Assembly (NCBI GenBank): GCA_021397835.1
Contig: JAJFZO010000230.1
Span: forward strand, 2,226,001-2,290,000
Length of the DNA stretch: 64,000 nt
Source: Moringa oleifera
Taxonomy: Eukaryota; Streptophyta; Magnoliopsida; Brassicales; Moringaceae
Direction of reading: 5' to 3'
Shown one piece after another: positions 1 through 12,546 of the stretch. Both the position numbers and the translations under genes were made by a program. The first letter of the stretch is position 1. Each line of letters begins with the position of its first letter. Under the pieces are notes generated by a model. It worked only from the letters and a program-made list of their open reading frames with translations, was not told the origin of the DNA and searched no databases.

Positions 1-21
1 GTATGTATGTATGTATGTATG
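1..21. repeat. (GTAT)n microsatellite
   Basis: About five tandem copies of the tetranucleotide GTAT at the window edge; the array may continue outside the window. Confidence 0.8.
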
Positions 22-429
22 AAATCTCAATATTATTCTGGTGATTTCTTTACATTCTCTTGCATTCTTGATATTGTTCTTGATGCAATGAGTTCTTCTT
101 TACCAATTTTTTCTTGCAGGACTTTTTTTTTTCTTGCATAAACAAATTTAAGAATGAAGTGTGTGTAGGGAATAATCCTTTATGGAGTTCTAAATAAAAT
201 TGTTTTATCTTAAGAAAATGAGAGTTGATTTATGTGCCTCTTTTTGATCCTCACCCAAAATATATCATTTTGAGTGCTTTGTGACAATTTCAAAAACCAA
301 GACTCTTTCTTAGCATTTCTTTCAAGATTCAAAGATTTGGTAAAAGTCAACCTTTAAAGTCTTAAATAAAATAATTTTAAAAACCAAGTTTTTATCATTC
401 ATGCATTCTTTGAAACGAAAAAGTTATCT

Positions 430-880
430 TCCTATAATTATACATATTACTTTGTATGAGAATCAAGTTGGAATACTTTTTATTACCCGATTGATTATTT
501 TTCATTTTAACTGATATTAATTTTAAGCTTTGTAAGAATGCTAACCCTTACTCACTTGTAAATGACTCATAACCCAATTTTCTTGGTAAAATTTAACTAA
601 TACAAAAACTCTTCTTTTGCCTTTCTTTGGTTTTTTTTAATGCAAAATGGGATTTAGAGGAAAAATAAAAGATTTTTTTATGGCCAATCACACCATAAAA
701 AATATTAGTGGTGACCTATATTCTTTTTCTTAATTTTCATTAACAAGACAGTTAAAAATAAATTTCAAGATTCATCAATTCTCATAAGAAAAGACTAACT
801 TTCCCATTTTCTCATGGCAGGAAAATAGAGTGCTCCTTTCGGCTTTGCAAGCTTGAGCCTCATTGTGACACTCCTTTAGC
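430..880 (+). repeat. Gypsy-type LTR/leader block, copy a
   Basis: This block aligns by eye with two others, at about 2160-2720 and 22180-22650. Shared landmarks in order are a 'gatattaatt' stretch, an 'atgtaactgactc'-like stretch (here 'ttgtaaatgactca'), a 'ccaatcacaccataaaa' stretch followed by 'attagtggtgac' (703-714), and a 'tttctca' stretch before the internal region. A block ending in TAGTGGTGAC/TAGTGGCGAC is known at the LTR-internal junction of Ty3/gypsy elements of the Tat/Ogre kind; assigning it to that lineage is inference. No gene is seen in positions 22-430. Confidence 0.5.
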
Positions 881-1219
881 ACACAAATATGTTTGAAGTG
901 CATTGATCATTATTGTTCCTCTGGCTTAAGAACAAGCATATGGGTAAAATCGAGGATTAACATCTCGTCATTAAAGGAAGAAGACTATGATATCCATGCT
1001 AAAAGATTAGAAACAAATACTTTTCATAAAAGGTAAAAGTCAAAAAAGTATTATCAGAGAATTGAGCAAAAAGCTGAAGTTACAAAAGAGATAGAGTTAA
1101 GATTGCAGATGTGTCAAAGAAGAAGCGAAAGAGATAAAGAAAAATTTAATAATGAAAAGGTTGTAACACATGATCCTAAGTAAGATATGATTACTATTTT
1201 TAACAAATACATGACACTT
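881..1219 (+). other. Unassigned stretch, possible retroelement internal fragment
   Basis: No intact ORF. A short plus-strand reading around 1070-1170 gives a charged, Lys/Glu/Arg-rich peptide like retroelement gag linkers, but it is too short and broken to classify. It lies between two gypsy-type LTR blocks, so a remnant of internal sequence is the simplest reading. Confidence 0.25.
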
Positions 1220-2244
1220 GGTGAATAACATTAATGATGTTAGAGATTGAAAAATGTGAGGCATTACTCTGATCTCACATCAGGTATAAAGTTGTCCTAA
1301 TAGCGGTTGACAACTGATCATACATTGTTTTTGAAGTTGTTTCGATGAATGTGACTAACCTGATCTCAGAATAGGCATGAACACTTGACCTGAAGAAGTA
1401 TAATGGATGCTTATGACAAAGGTTGATGTTGATTGATGATAATCTCATATTGGGTCTAAAGATTGGATAAATGTTGATGATGATTGATGATCGGTCTCTT
1501 GTTAGTATTGGAAGACTTTCGCTAAAAGGTTATGTGATTAATGCCAAACTCAACTCAAACTTAAAGACTCAAAGCTAATGTGATTAATGCCAATGTCACA
1601 TTAGGTTTAGGGACTTAAGTGCTCAAAACAAAAAGGTCTCAAAGTTTCCAAAACTTATGTATAGTTCTGGGTGAAGTGTATCTAAACACACATTTTAATC
1701 AGAATTGTTTATCTCACACTATGCCTTCCTTTTTGTGAATACAAGTTTGAATTTCTAACGAGCTTTTGCCCAAATTTTCTAATAAATAACCCTAAAAAAT
1801 TCAATGTATATAGACTTTCATATAATCATTCTTTGATATAACAAAATTGTCCTCTAGTTTTTTTTTTTTTTTTTAGTTTTCTTAAGCTCCTTTAGGAAGA
1901 GATCTTTTGATCTTGAATTGGTGTTTACAAAGTATAGTACACTAGATCGTAGAAATGCAAGAATAACTCTTCCTATCTAATTATTTTCATTGTTATGATT
2001 TTTCACGAGTGAATAAAAGATCCTTAAGATCGTCAATTCCAATATTAATTCTTTGAGCTTATTTATTCTTGAATATCTTGTTTGCATATTCTATTAATTT
2101 TTTATTGCATCGCATGATTTCTTAAAAGAAATTTTTGAAAATAAGACTATGATATGGTTTACACTTTCATTCTTTAAATATAATATATTTGTTTTAAGAA
2201 TCATGAATTAGATTGAGTTTGGACAAAATTCAATCTTACTTGTT

Positions 2245-2289
<45 letters not shown>

Positions 2290-2720
2290 TATATAATTAT
2301 ATACTATTAAAATTATGAGATCAATATCAAATTAAGAATATTTTGGTCATACAAAATCGTTTTACTTAAATGATATTAATTCCTAAACGCTTGTGAGGTG
2401 TTAATCATTTCTTACATGTAACTAACTCTTGATGTTAGATCTTTTAGAAAAGTAAATTAAAGTTTAATTTTTTTTTATAGTTGTTTCTTGTTTTCTTTTT
2501 AAAAAATGATTTTAAAATAAAACTAGTAGCCAATCACACCATAAAAAAGATTAGTGGTGACTTCGTTTTCTTTAAACTTGTTTGCTAAAATTAAGCCAAT
2601 TTGAAAGAATTTCAAGAAAACCAAAAGAAATTTCTCGCATTGAGCTTTGCCAAAAGTTTGGTTGTGACAAAAGGTATGTTGTTTGCATTTGAAATGTAAC
2701 AATTCCATGTATACTAGAGA
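1220..2720 (+). repeat. Gypsy-type LTR block, copy b
   Basis: The first part (1240-1530) has recurring 'gattgatgatgatctcacat'-like words that also occur at 21390-21480. The last part (2160-2720) aligns with 22180-22650 and 430-880, including 'caatcacaccataaaa' and 'attagtggtgac' (2550-2561). A (TA)n microsatellite lies at about 2250-2283. This is best read as a diverged LTR of the same family as the element at 20.6-27.6 kb. Exact ends cannot be set by eye. Confidence 0.45.
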
Positions 2721-5700
2721 TTGTGAAACTTTTTTGAAACTAGCCTACAGTTTTATGGTTTAGAACTCTTATGTCACTTGTGAACTAAAATACTTACTAT
2801 TATGACCTTGAAACTTGCCTTTTTTTGTATTATCAGTCTTGAACAAGTTGTTTCCTAAGCACATCTAACTTAAATAAAAAGCAATAGGAGTTACTCCTTT
2901 TTTGTTGATGTCAAAAGAGGGAGGAAGAGTAAATTACAAGATATGCTAAATGGAAACAAAATTTAAAAATCATTCCTAAAACTTGGCTTACTTACGCATG
3001 TGGGAGCTGTGTTCTAAAATTTAAAATTTAGTTATGTTCAAAATGCTAGAACTTGACTAAGTGTTAAGTCGCTTAACTTGATCAAAGTTTGATATGATAC
3101 AATTAAAATGCATAATCTATTCAGAATCTAATATGTTACAAAATATAATGTTTTAAATTGTAGATTTATTGTTCATTGACATAAAGTGTTTGTCATCATC
3201 AAAAAATGAAGATTATTAATAAAGTGTTTGTCATCATAAAAAAAAAAAAAGATGATTGTTAGCCTCATGATCTTACATGGTTAGAATGTGATGACTTGTT
3301 TAAATGATAACAAACCTATTCATAGACTAAATATTTAAGTGAGATCTATAACTTAGCTTGAACTTGGAATCAATTAAGGCCAATGAAAAGCTAATATAAG
3401 GCTAAAAGCTAAGCAATAATGAAAAAGCTTGAAAATGAAGTATGTAGACTAAGATATTTAGAAACTTATGTAAGTTTCTTTGCATTTGTTCAAGATGCAT
3501 TTGATTTTCATATATAATATGACGGACTTAAATTGAATCATACTTTTTAGAGCTTTTAAATCTAAAAAGATACTTTACAAAATGAGAGATGAATGTGTTC
3601 TCAACAAGAAAGCTTGGATTTTAAAAAGCTAACTTGAAAAACGTAAGAACCAAGTAAAGTATAGGTTAAGGACATGCAAAATACAATCTTGGTTGCTGCC
3701 ACTGTCCAAATAAAGGGTGCTATTGCCTAAGTCTTTGCCTTTGTCAATGTCTCTGCTTCACAATAGGTGTCACTACTCAAGTTTTTGTCTTGCCCAATAT
3801 TACCACCCAAATGATTAGTGTTATTATCAAACAAGATGCTTTTAAAATTTTTAGGTGTCACAATTAGCTTGGCCAATACCATAGTACAATTACTTGGTGC
3901 CACTAACTCCACGGGATTTTAAACTTTAAACAACCCTATGTTATATGTAACGATTATATTTTTGAATGAAGACATAAAAAAGCCTTTTGAAAACATATGG
4001 AAAAGAAGTTATTCATGGACAAAGAGCTTTAATATCAATTTTCTCAAGATTCATAGCCTTTATTCATTATTGGTCTTCATCAAATCATTTTGAGCAAGTA
4101 TGAATACATGTGAAAGAATTTTCTTTGATCTTGTAGACTTTCATTTTGTTAGAATTTGGTTATAAGGTGACCTTAGTGTAAAATGTTGGTTGGAGATAAT
4201 GAAGTGTGTACGTTAAAAGAGTAGTAAAAAAATCCTCAAGTGGATTACTTGTAAGCATGAAAGTAAGCAAGGATAGTTGAACCAAGTTAAAGTCACCATG
4301 TTTGAATCTCTCTTTTCTACTTTATTTGATTATTCAATTTATTTATTATTGTTATTTTGATTGGTTGAATTAACATTTAATTTTGATAATCTTGCCAAGT
4401 AAGCAAAAAAAAAAAATTAAATACTCAACTCACACTTTCTTAGATACAAAATTATGGCTAATACTTATGCCAACTATTTCCTTACATAATGATAATGAAA
4501 CTACAACGTCAAATGCATATAACAATGTTTACAATGGTAAATTTAGACAGATAAACTTAAGGCATGCAGATATTAGAGAATTGATGTCAAGTGGAACAAC
4601 TTTCATTGTATTTGTTAACTGATGCAATAATTCACCAAATTCACTTACTGGAGGACTTCTAAGGCATGTACTAGGAAGAACAAGTAATGGAATTTGGCTA
4701 AAATTCTTTGGCACTAGTAATGGAAACCCAACTTTAGGTTAGAATAGACTAACTATAAGGTTTAATGGGCAATATTAAATTACTTATATGCATTCGATTT
4801 AACACTTTAAATACCCTTCCTAAAGCAAAAAAATATGATGTTGACTGATGCGAAAGATAAGGATTAATCAAAGGTATTAATAAAGTCTATTAAATAAAAT
4901 ATGGTTATAATAATATAAGCGTAATAAGAAACTCCATCTATATGAATAAAGGGTTGCCACTTCTAATAACACTTATGAGAGTCATTCTTATAAATATTAA
5001 TGAAACTAGGATTCATTGATGAGGAAAAAATAAGGATAATAATGACCTTTTCTTTTAAAAGGAATTATATTTTGAATGAAATCAAGATAGCAATATATAT
5101 AAGCAATTAGGTCAATGTGAGCTAAAAGCATTGTCCTTTAAGATAGATGCACCCTTCCAAGAATATCTCATAGTGCAAAATAGGCATATGACACTCTAAC
5201 TTCTAAAATTCAAAGACCACTTCCACATAGAGTACACTCTCAAGAAAAAAGTTCAAAACTATTTAAAAACTTACCTTTTTTTTTACTTTTATGACTTAAG
5301 AAAAAAAACTTTAAAATGAAAGCTCAAAAAATTTTAGAAAAGGAATAGTCTCATTTTAATAGTTAAGCTATTTATAGTGAAATATGAATAGGAATAAGAT
5401 AAGATCAAATGGATAATTATAAAGATAGATCTTTTTCTTTAAATTACAAGATAAATTTTTAATGAATAATTATAATAAAAAATTATCTTTTAAATATATC
5501 CAAATAAGGTAAATGTTATCTATTTTAAAAATAAAGATAAAACTACATTTTTTATTTTTAAATATATTTTTCAAGATACAACAATCTTTCACACATTTCA
5601 AAATATATGATTAAATATTACAAAAAGCAATAGAAATTAATGCATATAAGCTAATGTATTTCAGGTTATGAACCAGTCATTGATCGACATTTTTTATAAA

Positions 5701-5901
5701 ACTGCAAACATATTAAACAAATTTAACTTTTTTCTTAGTTACAGATAACATGTTACGAACTATGCAAAGATATTTGATCATTATTATAAATAAAAAAGGT
5801 ATGAAACATGATTAGCATTTAAGTTTCTTTCTTTCAAATCTTTTAAACTTGTTTTCCATAAAAATTGTTAGCTTAGTCATGTTCCATAAGCAACTTGTTC
5901 T
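2721..5901. other. AT-rich intergenic sequence, no gene seen
   Basis: No ORF here has recognisable homology. A roughly 27-bp direct repeat around 'ataaagtgtttgtcatcat' occurs at 3180 and 3220. Around 3690-3900 there is a loose repetition of 'ggtgtcac/ggtgctat' words reminiscent of the degenerate array at 28.1-28.7 kb. The plus-strand 79-codon ORF at 4383-4622 reads on past its stop in a related frame but matches nothing I know; it is probably transposon-derived. Confidence 0.5.
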
Positions 5902-6883
5902 TGTTGAAAAAATAAATTTAAAAGTTAGTTTAAAATATAAAAGAAATATGTTTTGATATACCCTCTCTTTATGAATCTCACATCTAATAGATACAACCTT
6001 TTGAAGTTGTACGTAAGGTGTGAGGTGTGAGATGGTTTTAGACTCCAAGGGGTGCCGCACTTTTTTGAAGAAAAGAGATAGATCCATGTAAGTCTATCAT
6101 ATATACACGCACATGCCACCATCATGCTGCCTTCTATACGATTAGCTGATTGTGCCTAGTTAAGCCCGAGTCTAAATCCAGGCCAAATAATACCTTACAT
6201 TTTTGGAAAAATATATTTATTTAATTTATTCTTTTAATTAGGTATTTTATAGTAAGAATTGATCAATATGAAACCAAATATTCCATTGAGCCTCTATTTA
6301 CACATACCACTAACCTACCAATTTGAGTCTATAAGCCATGTCGCTTAGCATGGTTACTAAAGACCAAGTCTCATGGCAACATAGCATTACTCGCTTATTC
6401 ACTTACAATAGCTAGCAGTCACACTGCATGTCTTTCATGTGACAGTCATGCCCTCATCCTCCTGCAGATCTCTCATTAACCACTTTTATATAAAAAAACA
6501 CCCTACCTTTTTATTACCAATTAACCTTACTAACAATGAGCTCTCTTATAATAGCTGTGTCTTAAGAGCTCTCTTTATCCTGAGCCTCCTAGTTACTTAT
6601 CAGTATCCCAAGTATTCCTAAGCTTTCCTTTACTTTCAGCTTTGAGTTATATTTTACTCCTTTTTTTTGCAGAACTAATTTAAAGGTATAGATATTTTTG
6701 TTTTTTACTATGCATAGAAGATTTTGAGACATATCATTTTAGGCTATTTTATCCTAAGGGGCTGTACACTATTGTATATCGAGGATAGAACCTTGAAACA
6801 TCTTAAGGTTAACATAGTTTATAGCTCAACCTAGAAAAGAATTGGTAATGACATTATTATTTTTGTCTATTTCATATTCAATA
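5902..6883 (+). repeat. 5' LTR of the copia element
   Basis: Begins TGTTGAAAA and aligns with 11165-12134. Strong matches include 'aatctcacatctaatagata' (5974 and 11241), 'gagcctcctagttacttat' (near 6583 and 11852) and 'tctatttcatattcaata' at the right end. Many substitutions and indels separate the LTRs, so the insertion is old. The short ORF at 6439-6621 lies wholly in this LTR and is not a gene. Confidence 0.75.
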
Positions 6884-6989
6884 ATTTAAAACATTTTTCT
6901 ACTACCATATCTACTACTACCCTATCTTTTGCAGAACTTGTTTATGCTATTACTCATTTGAACAAACCATTTCATTTTGAGAGTGCACA

Positions 6990-9900
6990 CTTCAAAAAAT
7001 AAACATAAAAATATTATTTTTCTTGACTATGAAGAAGGTTACATATGTAATTGGCACTAAAGAATCTATCCTGTCTATTGAACCAACTACTAGTAAAAGA
7101 AAATTTTTTAAATCATGGCTAGAAAGAGATTTTTTGTGTAAGAAACTTATTCTTAATAAACTATCTGATTATCTATATAACTATTACAATTATGATAAGT
7201 TTTCTAAGAAAATGTAGGAGGTACTTCAAAAGAAGTATGATATTAAAGAGTTAAAACAAAAAAAAAAAAATATTGTTGGTCGATACCTAAAGTTCATGAT
7301 GATTGTTTCTAAGCCTGTGGAAGCTTAATTATATGAACTGCAAAAATAGTTCATTAGATCATCTTTGAAGGTATGCCTCTAACTGAACAATTTCAAGTTA
7401 CGAATAAGTTTCCTTATAGTTGGAAGGATTTTAGAAATGTTCTTAGATATATAATGTAAAGAACTTTCCCAAGGTCTAATCATCCACCTTCTTATTGAGA
7501 ATGAAACCTAGAAACAAGATCGAAGAGTTGAAGTGCTTGTTATTTTTAATAACAGAGCCAACAAAAAGTTCTTTATGATTTTGATACTGAAAGGAAAGAA
7601 CATGAAGAATAAGAATCGAAACACCAACTAGAACTGTAAGAACCAAAATAAAAGTCCCCCACAGAATAAAACTCAACCATCCCATAGAAATAGCACCTTC
7701 ATGTGTTATAGTTATAATAAGCTTGGTCATATAATTAGGAACCATCGAAATAGACCTCGCCTTATCTCACAAGCAAACTTAACTAAAGAGACATTGATTG
7801 TTATGATATCTGAATCAACCTTACAGATGGATATGAAGGGTGGTGGGTAGACACTGGTGCTCATCGCCATGTTTACTATGACTAAGACCATTTTTAGTTA
7901 TATTCTATAATTGAGGACAAAGAAGTACTATTAGGTGATTTCTGCTCCATTACAGCTACTAGTACCAGTAAGGCGAAATTAAAGTATATCTCTACAACAC
8001 TATCGTCTTGAAGAATGTCTTGCATACTTGAGAAATAAGAAAGAATTTAGTTGCAGGCAATCTTCTTAATAAGGTTAGGTTTACTCATACTACAAAGATT
8101 GACTTGTACACAATAACAAAGAATAATATTTTTGTTGGAAGTAGATATGCCACTAATGGCATGTTTAAGTTAAACATTGATATTAATAAAGCATCATCTT
8201 TCACTTACATGTTATGTACGTTGAATACTTGGCATGCTAGATTCTATCATGTAAATAAATGGATAATTAAAAATATTATTAGCTTGGGACCTATCCTTAA
8301 ATTATTTTTGAATGATTTTGAAAAATGTGAATATTGTAGTTAAACTAAGATTAGTAATACCCCCATATAAATCAGTACTTAGAAAAACTTACCCTTTTTA
8401 ATTTATTCACTCTAACATCTGTGAATTTGATTGTGTTTTAATGAGACATGGAAAACAATATTTAATTACTTTTATTGATGATTGTTGTGATTATACTAAT
8501 TATTTGTATCTCATAAAAAATAAAAGTGTACCATTTTGCATATTTAAAGTTTTTTTACAATAGTGAAAAAACTAATGGATGGAGGCACAGAGTATGATTC
8601 TGGTGCTTTTATTGAATTTTATAATACTAGTGAAAAAAAAACATATAAAAAGATTACACCTCATTCTTTTGAAATAAATGGCAAAGAATTGAAAGAAAAA
8701 ATAGAACCTTTACTAAATTAATAGTTGCTATTTTACTAAACTCAGGTGTAATTTTTAATTGGTAGGGTAAAATTTTATTGATTGTGTGCTATGTACTTAA
8801 TAAAGTTTCTAAGTGTAAAAGTAAAATCTATCCTTATGAATTTTTTAATAACAAGCAATCCAAGTTGTCTTATTTAAGAACTAAAGGATGCTTAGCTTAT
8901 GCTCGAATTCTTGATTTTAAAAGGAATAAACTTACTAGTATAGCATATGAATGTTGTTCATAGGATATGTTATGAATAGTAAGGCATATAAATTCCTTTA
9001 TTTAAATGAGGATATTGTCATTGAATCAAATGATGTTAATTTTTATGAATATAAGTTTCCCTTTAATAGTTGAGGTTCAATTTCTAAAAGTTTGCCTAAT
9101 GTTAGAGTTAATGAACCAAATGAGGAAGAGAATAAATGAGCAAATAAATTAAAATCTTTAAGGATTATGGAGTCGATTTTTATGCATATTTCTTAAAAAA
9201 GGACTCCTAAAACCTTTTAAAAAGCCTTATCTTTGGTAGATGCTAACTTATGAAAAGAAACAGTTAATGATGAAATGACTCTTTTAAGTCTAATAAAACT
9301 TGACATTTAGTTTATTTACCTCTTGCTTACAAAGAAATTAGTTGTAAATAGGTATTCAAGAAGAAATCAAAACTCGATGATATTGTTGAAAAATACGAGG
9401 CTCTTTTATTGCCAAAATGTCTAGACAAAGAGAAAATATAGATTTCTTTGATACTTTTCCACTTACCTCTAGGATAACATCCATACATGTGCTAATTGCA
9501 TTAGGTGCTATTCATGATAAACTACATTCCTAAATGGTAAATTAGAAGAAAAATTTACATACATTAACCTGAAGGCTTATAGTATCTGGTTAAGAAAATA
9601 AGGTTTACAAAGTAGGTCAATCACTTTATAGTTTGAAACAAGCACCTAGTTAATGACATCAAAAATTTGATAATCTTATAATCTCACATAATTACAAAGT
9701 AAATGAAAGTAATAAGCATATCCATTATATGGATGACTTACTTATTTTTGGCTCATAGTTTTTTGTCGTGAATGATGCAAAATTTTCACTTAGTACTAAC
9801 TTTGATATGAAAAATGAAGGAAATGCTAATGCGATACTTAAAATAAAAATAACTAGATCAAAAAAGAGACTTTTTTATATCAATCTTATTTCATTAATAA

Positions 9901-10700
9901 GGTATAAAGAAATATAGTTCTTTTGAGTGCAAACCTGTTTATACTCCTTATGGTCCTGGTGTCAAGTTGTTCTAAAATAGTAAAGATAGTTTTAGACAAA
10001 TATAGTACATGAGCATCATTGGTGCCTTACATTATATGCTACTGATTACACTAGGATAGACATAGCTTATACTGTGAGATTACCATAAAGGATTACTAGT
10101 AGACCTAGCATCGTGCATTAATATGCTATTGAAAAGGTCATGAAGTACCTCAGGAAGACCATAAATTTAGGATTATATTGCCAAAAGATTTTCGTTATCC
10201 TAGAAGAATACAACGATATTAATTAAAACACCATTTCAGAAGGCTCTAAAATAACTAGTGGACACATTTTTAACATTATCGATAGAGCTATTTCATAAAA
10301 GTCTAAAAGAAGATTATTTTGGCTTAATTTATGATGAAGTATGAGATAATAGCACTATCTACTATTAATGAAGAAGTAGATTGGTTAAGACTAACTAAGT
10401 TCCCACTATGAGAAAAATCGATACCAACTATCTTGATCTATTAAGACAGTACTGTGACTGTTGTAAAGATTCAGAACCATTACTATCACAATAAAAGATG
10501 ATAAATATGTCATAAGCATAATATGTTAAAGAATTTCTCTTTACAAAAGCTGTTAGCACGGATTATGCATAGTTTGATGATAATTTGGTTGATCCTTTAT
10601 CGAAATGATTAGTTCAAGAGAAGATTTTAAAACCTGAAAATGAATGGGACTGCTGCCCATATAGTGATGAGTCATTCATGATGATAACCTAACCCATGGA
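6990..10700 (+). pseudogene. Broken copia gag-pol polyprotein
   Basis: Fragments of a Ty1/copia polyprotein can be read with many stops and frameshifts. Near 7023-7260 is a gag start region (LERDFLCKKLILNKLSDYL). A zinc knuckle near 7700-7745 reads CYSYNKLGHIIRNH, with two cysteines lost. A protease-like WWVDTGAHRHV lies near 7843-7880. A GAG-pre-integrase piece (WHARFYHVNKW) is at 8232-8264, and an integrase core-like FIDDCCDY near 8470. The reverse transcriptase motif IHYMDDLLIFGS is at about 9721-9757. Each segment is too short and disrupted to be functional. The reading order and YMDD box make the family assignment firm; exact limits are approximate. Confidence 0.75.
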
Positions 10701-11164
10701 TAAAGATCCTAAGAAATACGTTTAAAGGGTAATAACAAGTCAAGCAATGATATAAGATAATTATGGTATTATAAGTTCCATTTCATTAAAAGTGCTAAGT
10801 TAACATTTAACTCTTAATGAGTTCTGTAATCTATATAGAATGAAGTACCTCTTTATATGAGTACTCTTGATAAGTGCATCTATGTGGACATGGAAGTGCG
10901 ACCACATCCTATAAAATTTTTGAAAAATTTCTCTTAAGCATTCACAGTATTGAGATATATATGCATAACTGTAAAGAATAGGATTTTTTCAACTACACCT
11001 TATAGAGGTTGTGTGTGGGATGTTGTTAAAGATAGAGTTTAAAATTACAAATTACTCTAATATATCTATAAAGATTCAAGTTGAAAGGCACATTTACTTT
11101 TGCATGATCTTATGACTGCTGATAGTTGTTCGATGAAAATCATTTTAAAATTCAAGTGAGGTAT

Positions 11165-12134
11165 TATTGAAAAAAAATAAATTTAAAAATTGGTTTGAGA
11201 GATAAGAAAAAGTGCCTTGATATATCTTTATTATTATTATTATTATGTGAATCTCACATCTAATAGATACAATATTTTGAGTTGTACATAAGGTGTGAAG
11301 TGTTAAATGAGTTTGGTCCTAAAGGACACCCCATTTTTATAGATGAGAAAGGAGATAGATTCGTGTGGATTTACCACAGGCATGTATCTACATCATCATC
11401 ACTTTTCATCCGACGTGGTAGTCATATAGAGCTCAAGTCCGAGTATAAGCCCTTAATTTTTTAAAAAATATTTATTTATTTATTTTATTTTATTTTTAAT
11501 AAGGTATCTATACAAAGGAAAACTCGAGTAATGGAAAACTAAATCTTCCTCCGAGCCTCTCTCAACACATACCATCAGCATATCAACTTGAGTCTACAAG
11601 TCACAACGCTGACTACTCATCAGAGACCAAGTCGCATGATGTGGCATGAGTTGCTCGTTCACCCATAGCAGCTAGTAACCACATTGCATGTCTTCCACGT
11701 GATAATTATGCCGTTATCCTTTAGTTGGTTTATATAATGAGGCACCCTACCCCTTAATTAACACATAACTTTAGCAACAATGAGCTCTCTCAGCTTTCTT
11801 CCACTTTAACTCTCTCCCAGTTGCTCTCTCCCATTCGCTCTCTTTATCCCGAGCCTCCTAGTTACTTATTAGCATTCCAGGGAGCTTCCCAAGCCTTCCT
11901 CAGCTTGTATTGAGATATATTTTATTTTTGAATTTTGAGCAACAATTTAAAAAAATAAAGACTTAAGATTTCCTATGATATATAAAGATATGAAACAGAT
12001 CATTTTACTCTATTTTATCTTAGAAAAGATGAAATTGTATATTATTATACATTAAAAACGAAAATGTAAAACATTTAAAAAATGATTTTTATAAAATAAT
12101 ATTATTCTTATTTTTATCTATTTCACATTTAACA
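11165..12134 (+). repeat. 3' LTR of the copia element
   Basis: Aligns with the 5' LTR from 'tattgaaaa' (mutated TGTTGAAAA) to a terminal 'cacatttaaca'. It holds a (TTA)n run at 11227-11245 that the 5' LTR lacks. The ORF at 11282-11464 is within the LTR and not a gene. The right end is set from the limit of similarity to 6883. Confidence 0.7.
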
Positions 12135-12287
12135 ATTTTTTCTAAGAAAAGATTGACGTCACTTTTACTATAATATTCAATATTTTTTCACTAACAAAAA
12201 CCAAAGAAAAAGGAAAGCCAAAATAGAAATATAACATTATTCACATAGATACTACACCAAAATAACACAGATGGAGGGACCAGGGAT

Positions 12288-12434
12288 CCACGTTTGGCTT
12301 GGATCCGGATAGTTTTACTTTGACAAGATGACTAATATCTACATCATTGTACCACGTGGCCGCGCTTAGTGCCAACATATTGTACTTCAAAACCAATGTG
12401 GCACTTGTATGAATCGCGGCAAAGGCCACGTGTC
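12288..12434 (+). promoter_or_regulatory. ABRE/G-box-like cluster upstream of the LEA-type gene
   Basis: Two perfect CACGTG G-boxes lie at 12353-12358 (in CCACGTGGC) and 12427-12432 (in GCCACGTGTC), 189 and 115 bp before the ATG. A partial CCACGT lies at 12288-12293. The flanking GC contexts are those of abscisic-acid response elements bound by bZIP factors. The cluster fits ABA- or desiccation-linked expression, which is usual for LEA genes. I see no unambiguous TATA box. Function is inferred from motif and gene type only. Confidence 0.55.
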
Positions 12435-12546
12435 CATATCCCATGCGAACCCGGAGAAAACGGAAGGGAAACCTCCCCAATAAACTCACCAAATTAGACC
12501 CGCCACTCAATCAAAAGGACAGAGGGAGAACGAAAAGAGATCAGAG

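Larger units (their letters stand above)
5902..12134 (+). mobile_element. Degenerate Ty1/copia LTR retrotransposon
   Basis: Two LTR-like blocks (5902-6883 and 11165-12134, about 970-980 bp) in direct orientation flank a decayed gag-pol reading plus-strand. The 3' LTR is preceded by a polypurine-like 'caagtgagg', typical of copia elements. Between the LTRs the landmarks come in copia order: gag, zinc knuckle, protease, GAG-pre-integrase, integrase, then reverse transcriptase with a YMDD core. I found no matching target-site duplication and no clear tRNA primer binding site, consistent with great age. The element ends only about 410 bp before the ATG of the LEA-type gene, so it bounds that gene's proximal promoter. 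Confidence 0.8.

Noticed and set aside
7476..7745. An 89-codon minus-strand ORF with membrane-like segments
   Set aside because: It lies opposite the copia gag/zinc-knuckle region, whose plus-strand homology is clear.
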